Source of the DNA: Erythrobacter sp.
GTDB lineage: Bacteria > Pseudomonadota > Alphaproteobacteria > Sphingomonadales > Sphingomonadaceae
Reading direction: 5' to 3'
Assembly (NCBI GenBank): GCA_024642565.1
Contig: JAHEAV010000001.1
Coordinates: 62,001-126,000 of the forward strand
DNA: 64,000 nt
A program made the translations under genes and the position numbers. Shown one piece after another: positions 51,336 to 61,120 of this stretch; within the stretch, counting starts at the first letter, position 1, and each line of letters opens with the position of its first letter. Below the pieces are notes generated by a model. The model saw only the letters and a program-made list of their open reading frames with translations. It was not told the DNA's origin and did no database searches.

Positions 51336-52343
51336 TCAGGTCGCAACCACTTGCTGCTCGATACGCCCGAAGATCGAGTGGCCCTGTGCATCATGCATGT
51401 CGATCGCCACCGTATCCCCGGCGGACATGAAGGGAGTTTTGGCTGCGCCTGTTTCGATCGTTTCGATCATACGGATTTCGGCGATACAGCTATAACCGGC
51501 GCCGCCTTCGCTAACCGGCTTGCCGGGGCCGCCGTCTGCGCCCTGGTTGGATACGGTACCTGAACCAATAATCGTGCCTGCACCAAGATTGCGGGTCTTG
51601 GCCGCATGGGCGACCAATTGCGCAAGGTTGAAAGTCGCGTCCTTGCCGGCGTTGGCGCGCCCGAAATGCGCGCCGTTGTAATCCACCAGAAGCGGCAGGT
51701 GAATCAAGCTATCGGCCCATGCATCACCCAATTCATCGGGCGTGATCGCCACAGGGGAAAATGCGCTGGCGGGCTTCGACTGGTAGAAACCAAACCCTTT
51801 GGCCAATTCGCCAGGGATGAGTCCGCGCAGGGATACGTCATTGACCAGCATCAGCAGTTTGATGTGGCCTGCCGCGTCCTCGGTGGAACAGCCCGCCGGA
51901 ACATCGTCGGTGATACAGGCGATCTCGCCTTCCATGTCGCAGCCCCAGTCCGGATTGGCCAAAGGAATCGGGTCGCGAGGGGCAAGGAAGCCATCCGATC
52001 CACCCTGATACATCAGCGGGTCATGATAGAAACTCTCCGGAACTTCGGCGCCGCGTGCTTTGCGTACCAGTTCCACATGGTTGATATACGCACTGCCATC
52101 AGCCCATTGGTAAGCGCGGGGCAGGGGGGAGGCCGCTTCGCGCTCGTGGAACCGTCCGCATGGCACTGTTTGGTGCTCAACGTCGGTATAAAGCGCGGCC
52201 AGGCGGGGCGCGACATCATCCCAATTGTCGAGCGCAGCCTGCATCGTGGGGGCGATATTGCCGGCGGCACAATAGCGGGTCAGATCCTTTGACACGACCA
52301 CCAGAATGCCGTCACGGCCCGATTTCAGGGAGGCGAGTTTCAT
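51336..52343 (-). CDS. fahA: Fumarylacetoacetate hydrolase
   Basis: 335 residues of the FAH superfamily, bacterial long form as found in Sphingomonadales. It cleaves fumarylacetoacetate to fumarate and acetoacetate, the last step of tyrosine/homogentisate degradation. The metal-site region DMEGEIACITDD (about 140-151), NDVSLRG and IGSGTVSNQGADGGPGKPVSEGG in pieces are typical. It is coupled to maiA by an ATGA overlap. Homogentisate dioxygenase is not in the window, so the upper pathway must be encoded elsewhere. Confidence 0.92.
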   Translation of the reverse strand: MKLASLKSGRDGILVVVSKDLTRYCAAGNIAPTMQAALDNWDDVAPRLAALYTDVEHQTVPCGRFHEREAASPLPRAYQWADGSAYINHVELVRKARGAEVPESFYHDPLMYQGGSDGFLAPRDPIPLANPDWGCDMEGEIACITDDVPAGCSTEDAAGHIKLLMLVNDVSLRGLIPGELAKGFGFYQSKPASAFSPVAITPDELGDAWADSLIHLPLLVDYNGAHFGRANAGKDATFNLAQLVAHAAKTRNLGAGTIIGSGTVSNQGADGGPGKPVSEGGAGYSCIAEIRMIETIETGAAKTPFMSAGDTVAIDMHDAQGHSIFGRIEQQVVAT

Positions 52344-52993
52344 GACGTATGGTCCTTTTCCGGATTGTCAGGCTGGTTGTCGGGATGGGCGCGTTGGAAT
52401 TCAGGCAACGCCAGACATGCAGCTTCGATACGTTCGATATGCGGCATGGGTGCAAGATCAAATTCGAAGCGGCGCGCGTTATAGATCTGCGGCAACAACA
52501 CCACTTCAAACAGGCCAGGCGCAGCAAACAGGAAATCGCCAGATGCCAATTGCGCCAGCCGTGCCTCCACCGGTTCAAGCGTCCGGGCCAGCCAATGGCG
52601 GTACCAGACATCAACCTCGTCCTGCGAATGGCCCAGCGGGTCCTTCAGATATTTGAGCACCTGCAGATTATTCGGGGCGTGAATCTCTGTTGCGATGGCG
52701 TAGGCCAGTTCGCGGACGGTGTATCGGTCTTCAATATCCGGCGGCAGCAGCGGTGCATCCGGATAGGCTTCATCCAGCCATTCCAGCAATGCCATTGACT
52801 GCGCACGGTCCCGTCCATCGGCTTCGAGTAACGGCACGCTGGCAAAAGGGTTGCGACGGGTAAATGCCGCATCCTTCTGTTCCGATTTGGCGAGGTTAAC
52901 CGGGACATAGTCGTATGCGAGCCCTTTCAGGTTGAGCGCGATACGCAGCCGATATGTCGTTGAACTGCGGAAGAAACCGTGGAGTTGCATCAA
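52340..52993 (-). CDS. maiA: Maleylacetoacetate isomerase (zeta-class GST)
   Basis: 217 residues, the usual length. The N-terminal thioredoxin-like domain has the zeta-class active-site motif [16 protein letters not shown] (about 11-26; catalytic Ser pair) and [13 protein letters not shown] with the glutathione-binding cis-Pro and [11 protein letters not shown]. It isomerises maleylacetoacetate to fumarylacetoacetate using glutathione. It overlaps gcdH upstream and fahA downstream by 4 bp each, so all three are translationally coupled. Confidence 0.94.
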   Translation of the reverse strand: MMQLHGFFRSSTTYRLRIALNLKGLAYDYVPVNLAKSEQKDAAFTRRNPFASVPLLEADGRDRAQSMALLEWLDEAYPDAPLLPPDIEDRYTVRELAYAIATEIHAPNNLQVLKYLKDPLGHSQDEVDVWYRHWLARTLEPVEARLAQLASGDFLFAAPGLFEVVLLPQIYNARRFEFDLAPMPHIERIEAACLALPEFQRAHPDNQPDNPEKDHTS

Positions 52994-54174
52994 AACGCCG
53001 GAATCCCCGTGATGGCGCGGCCCAGGATCAGCGCGTGGACATCATGGGTGCCTTCGTAGGTATTGACTGTCTCCAGATTTACCATGTGGCGAATGACCTG
53101 ATATTCTTCCGATATGCCATTACCGCCGTGCATGTCCCGCGCCACCCGCGCAATGTCGAGCGCCTTGCCAACGTTGTTGCGTTTGACAATCGAGATCATC
53201 TCCGGTGCGAAGCGGCCTTCATCCATCAACCGGCCCACGCGCAGGCTGGCCTGAAGACCGAGGCCGATATCGGCCATCATGTCGGCCAGTTTTTTCTGGA
53301 ACAGCTGCGTGGCGGCCAATGGCCGGCCGAACTGCTTGCGATCAAGCCCGTATTGCCGTGCCGCAGCAAGGCAGAATTCGGCGGCACCCATGGCCCCCCA
53401 ACTGATGCCATAGCGGGCGCGGTTAAGGCAGCCGAACGGGCCTTTGAGCCCCTGCACTTCAGGCAATAATGCATCGGCGGGCAGTTTTACTTCGTCCATC
53501 ATAATCATGCCGGTTGTCGACGCGCGCAAGGAAAGCTTGCCTTCAATCTTGGGCGCGGAAAGACCTGCCATGCCCTTTTCCAACACGAAACCGCGAATGC
53601 CGTCGCCATGCGCTTCGCTCTTGGCCCAGACGACAAACACATCAGCAAAGGGGGAGTTGGAAATCCAGGTTTTCGCGCCGGACAGCGAATAACCGTCGCC
53701 GTCTTTCTTGGCATAGGTACGCATGGAACCCGGATCGGAACCGGCGTCGGGTTCGGTCAGGCCGAAGCAACCGATCAGCTTGCCACTGGCCAGCCCCGGC
53801 AGGTATTTGCGCCGCTGTTCTTCCGAGCCATAGGCATGGATTGGAAACATCACCAGGCTGGATTGGACCGAAGCCATCGACCGATAGCCGGAATCGACCC
53901 GCTCGATTTCGCGGGCTATCAGGCCATAGGCAACATAGCCCGCACCCGCGCCGCCATATTCTTCGGGAATTGTTGCGCCAAGCAGGCCAGCGCGACCCAT
54001 AAGCGGGAAAAGTTCAGGCGCGGAGACTTCGTCTGCGAAGGCCTTGATTACGCGCGGCTGCAATTCGGATTGTGCAAAGCCGTGCGCAGCATCGCGGATC
54101 ATTCTTTCGTCTTCGGTCAATTGCCCTTCGATATCGAACGGGTCTTCCCAGTTGAACGGCACCATTCCGGCCAT
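52990..54174 (-). CDS. gcdH: Glutaryl-CoA dehydrogenase
   Basis: 394 residues from the ATG at 54174 with AGGAGA upstream. The sequence [28 protein letters not shown] and the flavin motif [18 protein letters not shown] are those of glutaryl-CoA dehydrogenases, and the catalytic Glu is retained in [17 protein letters not shown] conserved Arg in [18 protein letters not shown] matches the glutaryl-binding position. It converts glutaryl-CoA to crotonyl-CoA and CO2 in lysine, tryptophan or aromatic degradation. The catalytic Glu contrasts with the two dehydrogenases at 22.5-24.9 kb. Confidence 0.92.
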   Translation of the reverse strand: MAGMVPFNWEDPFDIEGQLTEDERMIRDAAHGFAQSELQPRVIKAFADEVSAPELFPLMGRAGLLGATIPEEYGGAGAGYVAYGLIAREIERVDSGYRSMASVQSSLVMFPIHAYGSEEQRRKYLPGLASGKLIGCFGLTEPDAGSDPGSMRTYAKKDGDGYSLSGAKTWISNSPFADVFVVWAKSEAHGDGIRGFVLEKGMAGLSAPKIEGKLSLRASTTGMIMMDEVKLPADALLPEVQGLKGPFGCLNRARYGISWGAMGAAEFCLAAARQYGLDRKQFGRPLAATQLFQKKLADMMADIGLGLQASLRVGRLMDEGRFAPEMISIVKRNNVGKALDIARVARDMHGGNGISEEYQVIRHMVNLETVNTYEGTHDVHALILGRAITGIPAF

Positions 54175-54241
54175 GGTTTCTCCTGTAACTAGTGTGTGTT
54201 CTCTTTTGCAGTCCTGCCTGTGCGCCGCAAGTGCGATGACT

Positions 54242-55117
54242 TCAAGGGGTGTTTCGCCGGATTGACGCGTCAAGGGCAAGTGTTCGTTCGGCTTGGCGCA
54301 GGTGGAGCAATTCAGCCATTTTGCCATTGACCCGGATAACGCCCTTGCCAGTATTTTCCGGTGCAGCAAAGGCAGCAACAACAGCTGTGGCATGGTCCAA
54401 TTCGGCCAGCGTAGGGCTGAATGCGGCATTGGCTGCGGCAAGCTGGCTGGGGTGGACCACGGTCTTGCCATCAAAGCCCAGCAGGGCGCCCTGTGCACAT
54501 TGGACTGCGAAGCCCGCATCGTCATCAAGCGCATTGAACACGCCGTCGATCACCGCAAGGCCGTATGCCCGTGCGGTTACGATTGCCTGAGTCAACAGCG
54601 GCAGCAATGCGCTTCGTCCGGTATCGAGCGTGCAGCGCATTTCCAGTGCGAGATCGTTGGTGCCCAGCACAAATGTGGTCAGATTGGCGCGCCCTGCCGC
54701 TGCCGCGATGGTTGAAAGTTCCAGAAAGCCTGTGCAGCTTTCCAGCATCGCCCAGATTTCCGGGTCTTCGCCCAGCGCCTCGCGGAAGCGGCCAAGTTCA
54801 TGTGGAGAGGACAATTTGGGGATCAGCACAGCTGCCGCACCGGCAGCGGCGAGTGCGGCGCAATCATCCTGCCACCATTCGGTGCCGATGGCGTTGGTCC
54901 GCACAACCAGCAATCGGTGGCCAAAGCCGCCTTGCTCCACTGCAGCAACGGCTGCGGCGCGGGCTTCTGCCTTGGCTTCGGGCGCGACGGCATCTTCCAG
55001 ATCGAGGATCACTGCGTCACAGTCCGCTGCCCGCGCCTTTTCCACCGCGCTGGCCCGGTTTGCCGGCAAATAAAGCACCGTGCGGAGTGGGCGATCAAGA
55101 TTTCCGGCGGCGTTCAT
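54242..55117 (-). CDS. CitE-like CoA ester lyase (malyl-CoA/citramalyl-CoA type)
   Basis: 291 residues. HpcH/HpaI aldolase fold: [35 protein letters not shown] in pieces near 15-50, [12 protein letters not shown] with the metal-binding Glu near 125, [11 protein letters not shown] near 150-160 with the second acidic ligand, and [13 protein letters not shown]. No citrate lyase alpha or gamma genes are near, so it is a stand-alone lyase such as (S)-citramalyl-CoA or malyl-CoA lyase, yielding acetyl-CoA. It overlaps the acs stop by 4 bp, which suggests linked acetate or acetyl-CoA metabolism. Confidence 0.88.
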   Translation of the reverse strand: MNAAGNLDRPLRTVLYLPANRASAVEKARAADCDAVILDLEDAVAPEAKAEARAAAVAAVEQGGFGHRLLVVRTNAIGTEWWQDDCAALAAAGAAAVLIPKLSSPHELGRFREALGEDPEIWAMLESCTGFLELSTIAAAAGRANLTTFVLGTNDLALEMRCTLDTGRSALLPLLTQAIVTARAYGLAVIDGVFNALDDDAGFAVQCAQGALLGFDGKTVVHPSQLAAANAAFSPTLAELDHATAVVAAFAAPENTGKGVIRVNGKMAELLHLRQAERTLALDASIRRNTP

Positions 55118-57063
55118 TGCGGCCGGTTCGCCAGCAAATCTTCGACCACGGATGGATCGGCGAGCGTTGATGTATCGCCCAAATTGCCGGTGTCATTTTC
55201 GGCAATCTTGCGCAGGATACGGCGCATGATCTTGCCGCTGCGCGTTTTGGGCAGGCCGGGTGCGAACTGGATCACATCGGGCGTGGCGATCGGGCCAATT
55301 TCCTTGCGGACCCATTGCACCAGTTCCTTGCGCAATTCGTCCGTATCGGCAACGCCTTCCATCGTCGTGACATAGGCATAGATGCCCTGGCCCTTTATAT
55401 CATGCGGCATACCGACCACAGCCGCTTCGGCGACCGCCGGATGTTCCACCAATGCGCTTTCCACTTCGGCGGTGCCCATGCGGTGGCCCGATACATTGAT
55501 GACATCGTCGATCCGCCCGGTAATCCAGTAGTAGCCGTCTTCGTCGCGGCGGCAGCCGTCACCGGTGAAATACATGCCTGAAAATGTGCTGAAATAGGTT
55601 TGGAAGAAACGATCATGGTCGCCATAGACCGTCCGCATCTGACCCGGCCAACTGTCGAGGATGACCAGCGGTCCGTCGGTTGCGCCGTGCTGGATGTTGC
55701 CATCATTATCGACAATGGCCGGCTGCACCCCAAACATGGGACGGGTTGCACTCCCCGGTTTCAGCGCCGTGGCGCCGGGCAGGGGGGTGATCATCGCGCC
55801 GCCGGTTTCGGTTTGCCACCATGTGTCCACGATCGGGCAGCGCCGTTCGCCCACCACACGGTGATACCAGTCCCATGCTTCGGGATTGATCGGTTCCCCC
55901 ACGGAACCGAGCAGCCTCAGGCTCTTGCGACTGGTGCTGGTCACGTAATCGTCGCCTTCACGCATCAGGGCGCGCAGGGCTGTGGGTGCGGCATAGAAGA
56001 TTTCGACTGAATATTTGTCGATCACCTGCCAGAAACGCGAATAGTCCGGGAAATTCGGCACGCCTTCGAACATGACCGTCGTCGCCCCGTTCATCAGCGG
56101 GGCATAGACAACATAGGAATGGCCGGTGACCCAGCCAATATCAGCTGCACACCAATAGATCGGATTGGCCCCATTGGCATTGGGCTGGTAATCGAACACA
56201 TATTCATGCGTCATGCTGGTCCAAACGGCATAACCGCCAGTCGTGTGCAGAACGCCCTTGGGCTTGCCGGTCGAACCACTGGTGTAAAGAATGAACAGCG
56301 GATCTTCCGCATCCATCACTTCGGCCGGGCAATCATCGCTTTGCAATGCGGTCTCTTGTGCCCAGTCAATGTCGCGCCCGTCCACCATCGGCACGTCCGC
56401 CCCGGTGTGGCGCAACAGGATGACGGTCTCGACACTGACTTTCTGCAGCGCCGCATCGACATTGGCCTTGAGGGGAACCGGCTTGCCGCCGCGCAGCCCT
56501 TCATCGGCGGTAATAACGATACCGGACTGGCAATCTTCTATTCGCCCGGCCAGTGCGTCGGGTGAAAATCCTGCGAAGACGATGGAATGGACCGCCCCGA
56601 TCCGCGCGCAGGCGAGCATGGCCACTGCGGCCTCAGGCACCATCGGCAGGTAAATCGTAACCCGGTCACCCTTGTGCACGCCGCGCGCCTTCAGGAGATT
56701 GGCGAAACGGCAAACATCGCGGTGGAGTTCGGCATAGGTGATCTTGCGCCCGGCTTTTGCCGGATCGTCCGGTTCCCAGATTATCGCGATGTCGTTGCCG
56801 CGCGTGGCGAGATGCCGGTCCAGACAATTCGCGGCAATGTTCAGCGTGCCGCCAGTGAACCAGCGAATGCGGAAATCTTCTTTGTTGAAGGATGTGTCCT
56901 TGACCGTTTCGAAGGGGCTGATCCAGTCGATCCGCTGGGCTTCCTCGCGCCAGAAGGCATCCGGATCGGCAATCGAGCGAGCATATTTTTCCTGATAGGC
57001 GGCATCGTCAATCAGGGCATTGGCTGCCCATTCCGACGGAACCGGATACAGTGCTGCGCTCAT
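55114..57063 (-). CDS. acs: Acetyl-CoA synthetase
   Basis: 649 residues, full length for Acs. It opens with the family-specific [16 protein letters not shown], then the P-loop [11 protein letters not shown] (about 262-272), WWQTETGG, the adenylate-binding [23 protein letters not shown] in pieces, and K611 in [11 protein letters not shown], the Lys acetylated in regulation of Acs. It activates acetate via acetyl-AMP. The short C-terminal tail and coupling to the CitE-like gene suggest a unit feeding acetyl-CoA into central metabolism. Confidence 0.96.
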   Translation of the reverse strand: MSAALYPVPSEWAANALIDDAAYQEKYARSIADPDAFWREEAQRIDWISPFETVKDTSFNKEDFRIRWFTGGTLNIAANCLDRHLATRGNDIAIIWEPDDPAKAGRKITYAELHRDVCRFANLLKARGVHKGDRVTIYLPMVPEAAVAMLACARIGAVHSIVFAGFSPDALAGRIEDCQSGIVITADEGLRGGKPVPLKANVDAALQKVSVETVILLRHTGADVPMVDGRDIDWAQETALQSDDCPAEVMDAEDPLFILYTSGSTGKPKGVLHTTGGYAVWTSMTHEYVFDYQPNANGANPIYWCAADIGWVTGHSYVVYAPLMNGATTVMFEGVPNFPDYSRFWQVIDKYSVEIFYAAPTALRALMREGDDYVTSTSRKSLRLLGSVGEPINPEAWDWYHRVVGERRCPIVDTWWQTETGGAMITPLPGATALKPGSATRPMFGVQPAIVDNDGNIQHGATDGPLVILDSWPGQMRTVYGDHDRFFQTYFSTFSGMYFTGDGCRRDEDGYYWITGRIDDVINVSGHRMGTAEVESALVEHPAVAEAAVVGMPHDIKGQGIYAYVTTMEGVADTDELRKELVQWVRKEIGPIATPDVIQFAPGLPKTRSGKIMRRILRKIAENDTGNLGDTSTLADPSVVEDLLANRPQ

Positions 57064-57132
57064 GCTTGTCTCCCAAGTTATTATACCCCCAAGGATAGGG
57101 GCAATGCACCGTGATTGCCATCACGGTGCCGA

Positions 57133-57675
57133 TCAAAGCTTGCCGAATTTGTCCTCGTAACCCTTGGTATCATCGGCCGCCAGCAATTGCGCCTGTTCAA
57201 CCCAGTTGTCGCGACGGATGCGCCCCTCGAACCGGCCAAGCTGGGCATCGATCCGATCAATATCGGCGTCGGACCATGCCGCGATCTGGGCGAACCGGGT
57301 AACACCAAGGGTGATCAGCAGTTCCTTCAGCTTGGGGCCGACACCCTTGATCCGGCTGAGATCGTCGGCTTCGGTTGAACTCTGGCCTGTGGCGGCGGCT
57401 TCGATCTGTTGTTCTTCCACGGCTGCTGCGACTGCGACGCCCAGACCTGCCAGACCTTCCGGAGTTGCCGGCGGTATCGGTGCTGCGGTGGGTGAGGGGG
57501 CGTCAATCAACGCCTGATTGCGGCCAGTAGGGACGGCTCCTTCATCCAGAGCATCCTTCCTGTCGGTCGCGACGCTGGTCCGCCGGGTGATTACGAACAC
57601 CCAATAAGCAACCGCGATCCCGATCAGCAGGGCAATTACGAATAGCAGCCAGTTTTCCTGCACCAGTTCAATCAC
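57133..57675 (-). CDS. Membrane-anchored helix-hairpin-helix protein
   Basis: 180 residues from a GTG at 57675 that overlaps the 38-residue ORF upstream as GTGA. An N-terminal membrane helix (LLFVIALLIGIAVAYWVFVI, about 10-29) is followed by a low-complexity Ala/Pro linker and then a helix-hairpin-helix domain at about 105-175 (SRIKGVGPKLKELLITLGV, GxGP turn; DRIDAQLGRFEGRI). Similar C-terminal domains occur in alphaproteobacterial NuoE extensions and unlinked proteins. The function is unknown; nucleic-acid or protein binding at the membrane is possible. Confidence 0.8.
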   Translation of the reverse strand: MIELVQENWLLFVIALLIGIAVAYWVFVITRRTSVATDRKDALDEGAVPTGRNQALIDAPSPTAAPIPPATPEGLAGLGVAVAAAVEEQQIEAAATGQSSTEADDLSRIKGVGPKLKELLITLGVTRFAQIAAWSDADIDRIDAQLGRFEGRIRRDNWVEQAQLLAADDTKGYEDKFGKL

Positions 57676-57788
57676 GCTTCAGCTCCTTCATCTTCGGTTG
57701 TCCTGGCCGCCCACAGCAGCCAGCCAAGTGCCAGCCCGACTGTATAGGTGATCAGCAGCAGGATCAGCAATTCAAACCAGATCGGCAT
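57672..57788 (-). CDS. 38-residue single-pass membrane protein
   Basis: The minus-strand ORF begins MPIWFELLILLLITYTVGL and continues AWLLWA-like hydrophobic sequence (residues 3-27 form one membrane helix), then a short acidic tail TTEDEGAEA. GGAGG lies 12 bp upstream of the ATG. Its TGA overlaps the GTG start of the helix-hairpin-helix protein, so the two are coupled. Small anchor proteins often assist a larger membrane partner. I infer real coding from the overlap, ribosome site and helix; no family is recognised. Confidence 0.6.
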   Translation of the reverse strand: MPIWFELLILLLITYTVGLALGWLLWAARTTEDEGAEA

Positions 57789-57808
57789 AGCGGCAGCAAA
57801 CCTCCATC

Positions 57809-58549
57809 TTATCGCGGGCCCGGTGTATCGACTGGCGTCGGCGCCAGGGGGACTGTGGCAATCACCGAAAAATCGATCCGGCGGTTGGCCGGATCTGCCG
57901 GATCAAGCCCTACTACCGGTAAGCTTGATCCCACACCACGCGCGCGCAGCCCATCGTTGGGAATGCCCCGCCTGATCAGGGCCTGTTCGACAGCTTCTGC
58001 GCGCACTCGCGACAATTGGATATTGCCCGGTTCGGTACCTGTGCTGTCCGTATGGCCTGTAATGGCGATGATGCTGCCAAGGCATGGGCGTAGGGCGCGG
58101 GCCACTTCGTCAAGCAATTCCTGGCTGGCGGGGTCGATTGTGCTGCTCGATTCCTCGAACCGGATGGTGCGTGCGCGCAGCAGTGCCTCGACATCATCCT
58201 GACAATGCATCGGCTTGAGCGGCGCAGCCGAGTGTTCAGCCATTATGGAACCGTCGGCCCAGCGCACGCCGCCAACGCCGGGGATGGCCGCCACATTGCG
58301 GGCCGCCTTTGCGCGGGTTGCATCGTTCAGATGTTTGCCCCCGCCAAGTACAGGGTGGCGCGTGGCCCAGCCGCCAGCGGCATAAAAATCTGCCCTGACC
58401 CCCCGCGCGCCTGAAAGTGTGATCGCACGGTCGGCATCCTTGGCCATACGGGCTGCCATTTCTGGCCCATTTACGGCGCCCCCGACAAAACCGATGGAAG
58501 CAACCAACAGGGCCCCGGCGAAGAGAGCGATCGAAGGGCGGACATGCAT
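57809..58549 (-). CDS. OmpA-family peptidoglycan-binding protein
   Basis: 246 residues from the ATG at 58549 with AGGAGA upstream; a start 18 bp earlier lacks this site. An N-terminal signal or anchor (VRPSIALFAGALLVASIGFVGG) precedes a BON-like middle domain (NVAAIPGVGGVRWADGS) and a C-terminal OmpA domain (about 130-240) with ESSSTIDPASQELLDEVA, the peptidoglycan-binding GHTDSTGTEPGNIQLSRVRAEAV in pieces, and NRRIDFSV with the conserved Arg. It sits in the periplasm and links the envelope to murein. Confidence 0.92.
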   Translation of the reverse strand: MHVRPSIALFAGALLVASIGFVGGAVNGPEMAARMAKDADRAITLSGARGVRADFYAAGGWATRHPVLGGGKHLNDATRAKAARNVAAIPGVGGVRWADGSIMAEHSAAPLKPMHCQDDVEALLRARTIRFEESSSTIDPASQELLDEVARALRPCLGSIIAITGHTDSTGTEPGNIQLSRVRAEAVEQALIRRGIPNDGLRARGVGSSLPVVGLDPADPANRRIDFSVIATVPLAPTPVDTPGPR

Positions 58550-58616
58550 AACACTCTCCTTACCCACGTGCTCGGTGAGCGCAAAGGGGGCTATGCGCTT
58601 TCTTTCAGCCTGTATT

Positions 58617-60131
58617 TCAGCTCGCAGGTGTTTCCTTGCCTTCCAGGTTGCGCCGGAACAACACCCGATCCTCCGGCCCGAAGCCGCGATGCCAGATCAC
58701 CCAGCCATAGGTTAGCAGGATCGCCGGAATGCCAAAGATCAGTTCCGCCCATTCGGGAAGCAAGGTTGCCAAAAAGCCGACCACCACTGCGGGGCCAATC
58801 GCCCAGACCAGCGCCCACCGCCAATTGTTTACCGAATGACCCAATATGCTCGACAGCAACCAGGCCTTGGCAAGGGACATGATCCCCAGTGCCAACATCA
58901 GCGATGCAGCTGCGCCTGCCGCCCTGTAAAAATCGCTCAGGCCATAGTGATCGGCCAACAGCATGGCGCATACGGTCAGCGCAGCTTGAAGAAGAATCGT
59001 CGCGATCGAAATCGACAGGTTCCTCATCCGGGCAACATAGACCAGGGCCGCTTCGGCAACCACGGCCGTTGCCGCAACCACTTCTGCCGCAAGAAGAAAC
59101 GCCAGCGCCCCGGTGCCTGCGACGAATGTTGGCCCGACCAGACCCATCACAGCTTCGCCCGGCACGCCGAGTGCCAGCGCAATTCCGGCTTGCGCAGCGA
59201 TTATCCAGAAACCGACCTGACAGACCTGCGCCGCAATCACCGCATAATTTTTGTCCTTCAGGTTACGGGTGATAACCGGACCAAGGATCGGTTCAAAACT
59301 GGTCTTCAGTTTCTGCGGCAGGCTGGCGACTTGCTGCGCCACGTAATAGACGCCCACCGCTGTCGGAGCGGCAAACAGGCCAAGCACAAACAAATCAAGG
59401 CGCCTTGTGCCCCATTCGATTGCGTCGGCACCCGCCAGCGGCAAACCGCGCAAGGCCAGCCCTGCCAACCGGCCAAGGTCAGGCCTCCAGCCGCGCGGCA
59501 CCCCATAGCTGCGCATCAGCGACCACAAGGCCGTGACCAAGGCGGCTATTATGGACGCCACATAAGCCATGCTGAGCCCACTATCTGGGATCACATAAAA
59601 CAACACCCCGGCCATGATCGATATGGTCCAGGGTTCGACCACGGCCCGCGCTCTGACCGTGGTGGCGATATCGAAGCGATACGCCTGCGCAGCCAGTGCA
59701 ATTTCGGTAAGGGCCAGCGCCGGTATCGCGACCACCACCATCCGGTCGAGCGGCGAATATTCGCCGCTTGGAAACATCAGGGCCGGGAACAGGTAAAGCA
59801 AGGATGCCGAACCGCAGGCAAGCAGGAATGCAACCAGCATCCCGTCGAACACAGTATGATTGGCTGTCTTCTCGTCCCCTTCGGAAAGACGCAGTGCAAG
59901 CCCGCGTTTTTCGCCGATCGTGCACAGCATGGCGATCAGTTCGACAATAACCAGCGCCGAAGCGAAGCGGCCCAATGCGTCCGGGCCATAGAGGCGTCCG
60001 GCGATGAACAGGAAAGGCAGCCGTGCCGCCAGACGCAGCAGAAAGCCCAAGAAGTTTGTTCGGCCGCCCTTGGCCAGCGCCGCAATATCGCCTTCGTCGC
60101 TGCGTTCCGGGGGTATTGTTCCAGCGCTCAC
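58617..60131 (-). CDS. Second polysaccharide flippase (MOP superfamily)
   Basis: 504 residues with about 14 membrane segments. The central RRLDLFVLGLFAAPTAVGVYYVAQQVA and SFEPILGPVI parallel RRIDILLLAMVAGPKATGVYYLAQQIG and LFEPMLAPIV of the flippase at 35002-36441, so the two are paralogues. It would flip a lipid-linked oligosaccharide or related lipid. It overlaps gpsA by 4 bp, and gpsA supplies glycerol-3-phosphate for phospholipid synthesis, so expression is tied to membrane lipid supply. Confidence 0.9.
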   Translation of the reverse strand: MSAGTIPPERSDEGDIAALAKGGRTNFLGFLLRLAARLPFLFIAGRLYGPDALGRFASALVIVELIAMLCTIGEKRGLALRLSEGDEKTANHTVFDGMLVAFLLACGSASLLYLFPALMFPSGEYSPLDRMVVVAIPALALTEIALAAQAYRFDIATTVRARAVVEPWTISIMAGVLFYVIPDSGLSMAYVASIIAALVTALWSLMRSYGVPRGWRPDLGRLAGLALRGLPLAGADAIEWGTRRLDLFVLGLFAAPTAVGVYYVAQQVASLPQKLKTSFEPILGPVITRNLKDKNYAVIAAQVCQVGFWIIAAQAGIALALGVPGEAVMGLVGPTFVAGTGALAFLLAAEVVAATAVVAEAALVYVARMRNLSISIATILLQAALTVCAMLLADHYGLSDFYRAAGAAASLMLALGIMSLAKAWLLSSILGHSVNNWRWALVWAIGPAVVVGFLATLLPEWAELIFGIPAILLTYGWVIWHRGFGPEDRVLFRRNLEGKETPAS

Positions 60132-61120
60132 GCGGTTTCGCCCTGCTCTGCAGTAAGGGGTCTGGACATCAATTGCGCAACCACTGCGCCCGCGGGCGCC
60201 CCTTCAAGCACCTGATGGACGGCGGCGACTATCGGCATGGCGACATGGTGCCGGGCGGCAAGTTCGACAAGAATTGGTGCGGTGTGCGCGCCTTCAGCCA
60301 CGGTCCTGCGGTCAGCCATCAAATCCTGGGGCGGCATACCTTCACCCAGCGCCTTGCCTAGCGAGAAGTTGCGGCTGGCTGTGGAAGAACAGGTTAACAC
60401 CAGATCGCCCAATCCGCACAGGCCAGCCAGAGTTTCGCGTTCAGCCCCAAGAGCTTCCCCGAAGCGCAGCATTTCGGCATAGCCGCGCGCGATCAGAGCC
60501 GCGCGGGCATTCTGGCCCAGGCCCAGGCCATCGACCACCCCGCAAGCAATCGCCAGCACATTCTTGACCGCGCCGCCGATCTCCGCGCCGATTACATCGT
60601 CGGAATAATAAGGCCGGAACTGCGGGCGGGCGATGACCGGCGATACGCGTTCCCATTGCGGAATGCCCCCACCGCAGGCCAGAGTTACGGCAGTCGGCAA
60701 TCCGGCGGCAACTTCATGGGCAAATGTGGGACCGGACAGGATCGCGATGTCGCTGGCCGGTGCCGCAGCTTTGGCGACATCATTCATGAGCCGGCCGCTG
60801 CCCGCTTCGATCCCCTTGCTGCATAAAATCAGATCGCGCGGATGTTTCGGAAGCTGTCCCAGTACCCGGCCCAGATGCTGTGCGGGTGTAACCACCAGCA
60901 GAATATCGCAGCCGGAAAATTCGGTGAGATCGCCGCTTGCCCGGATGGTTGGTGCCAGCACGGCAGACGGCAGGTAAAGACTGTTGGTGCGGCTTGTATT
61001 GATCTGCGTTACCAGTTCGGGTTCGAGCGCCCACAACAAGACATTCCGCCCATCGCTGGCAAGCATTTGCGCCAGGGCTGTTCCCCATGCTCCGGCGCCA
61101 AGAACTCCGACTTTGGTCAT
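60128..61120 (-). CDS. gpsA: Glycerol-3-phosphate dehydrogenase (NAD(P)+)
   Basis: 330 residues. The Rossmann motif VGVLGAGAWGTALAQMLA (4-21) and the GpsA-specific ILCSKGIEAG, LSGPTFAHEVAAGLPTAVTLA and GAEIGGAVKNVLAIACGVVDGL with the catalytic Lys, and GLGDLVLTCSS, are all intact. It reduces dihydroxyacetone phosphate to sn-glycerol-3-phosphate. It lies between tsaD and the flippase with 4-bp overlaps on both sides, a gene order common in Sphingomonadales. Confidence 0.96.
   Translation of the reverse strand: MTKVGVLGAGAWGTALAQMLASDGRNVLLWALEPELVTQINTSRTNSLYLPSAVLAPTIRASGDLTEFSGCDILLVVTPAQHLGRVLGQLPKHPRDLILCSKGIEAGSGRLMNDVAKAAAPASDIAILSGPTFAHEVAAGLPTAVTLACGGGIPQWERVSPVIARPQFRPYYSDDVIGAEIGGAVKNVLAIACGVVDGLGLGQNARAALIARGYAEMLRFGEALGAERETLAGLCGLGDLVLTCSSTASRNFSLGKALGEGMPPQDLMADRRTVAEGAHTAPILVELAARHHVAMPIVAAVHQVLEGAPAGAVVAQLMSRPLTAEQGETA

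Noticed and set aside
58836-60215. Long plus-strand open frame (459 codons) antisense to the second flippase
   Set aside because: Composition dominated by Gln, His and Arg, no ribosome site or family pattern; the opposite strand encodes a clear MOP flippase.
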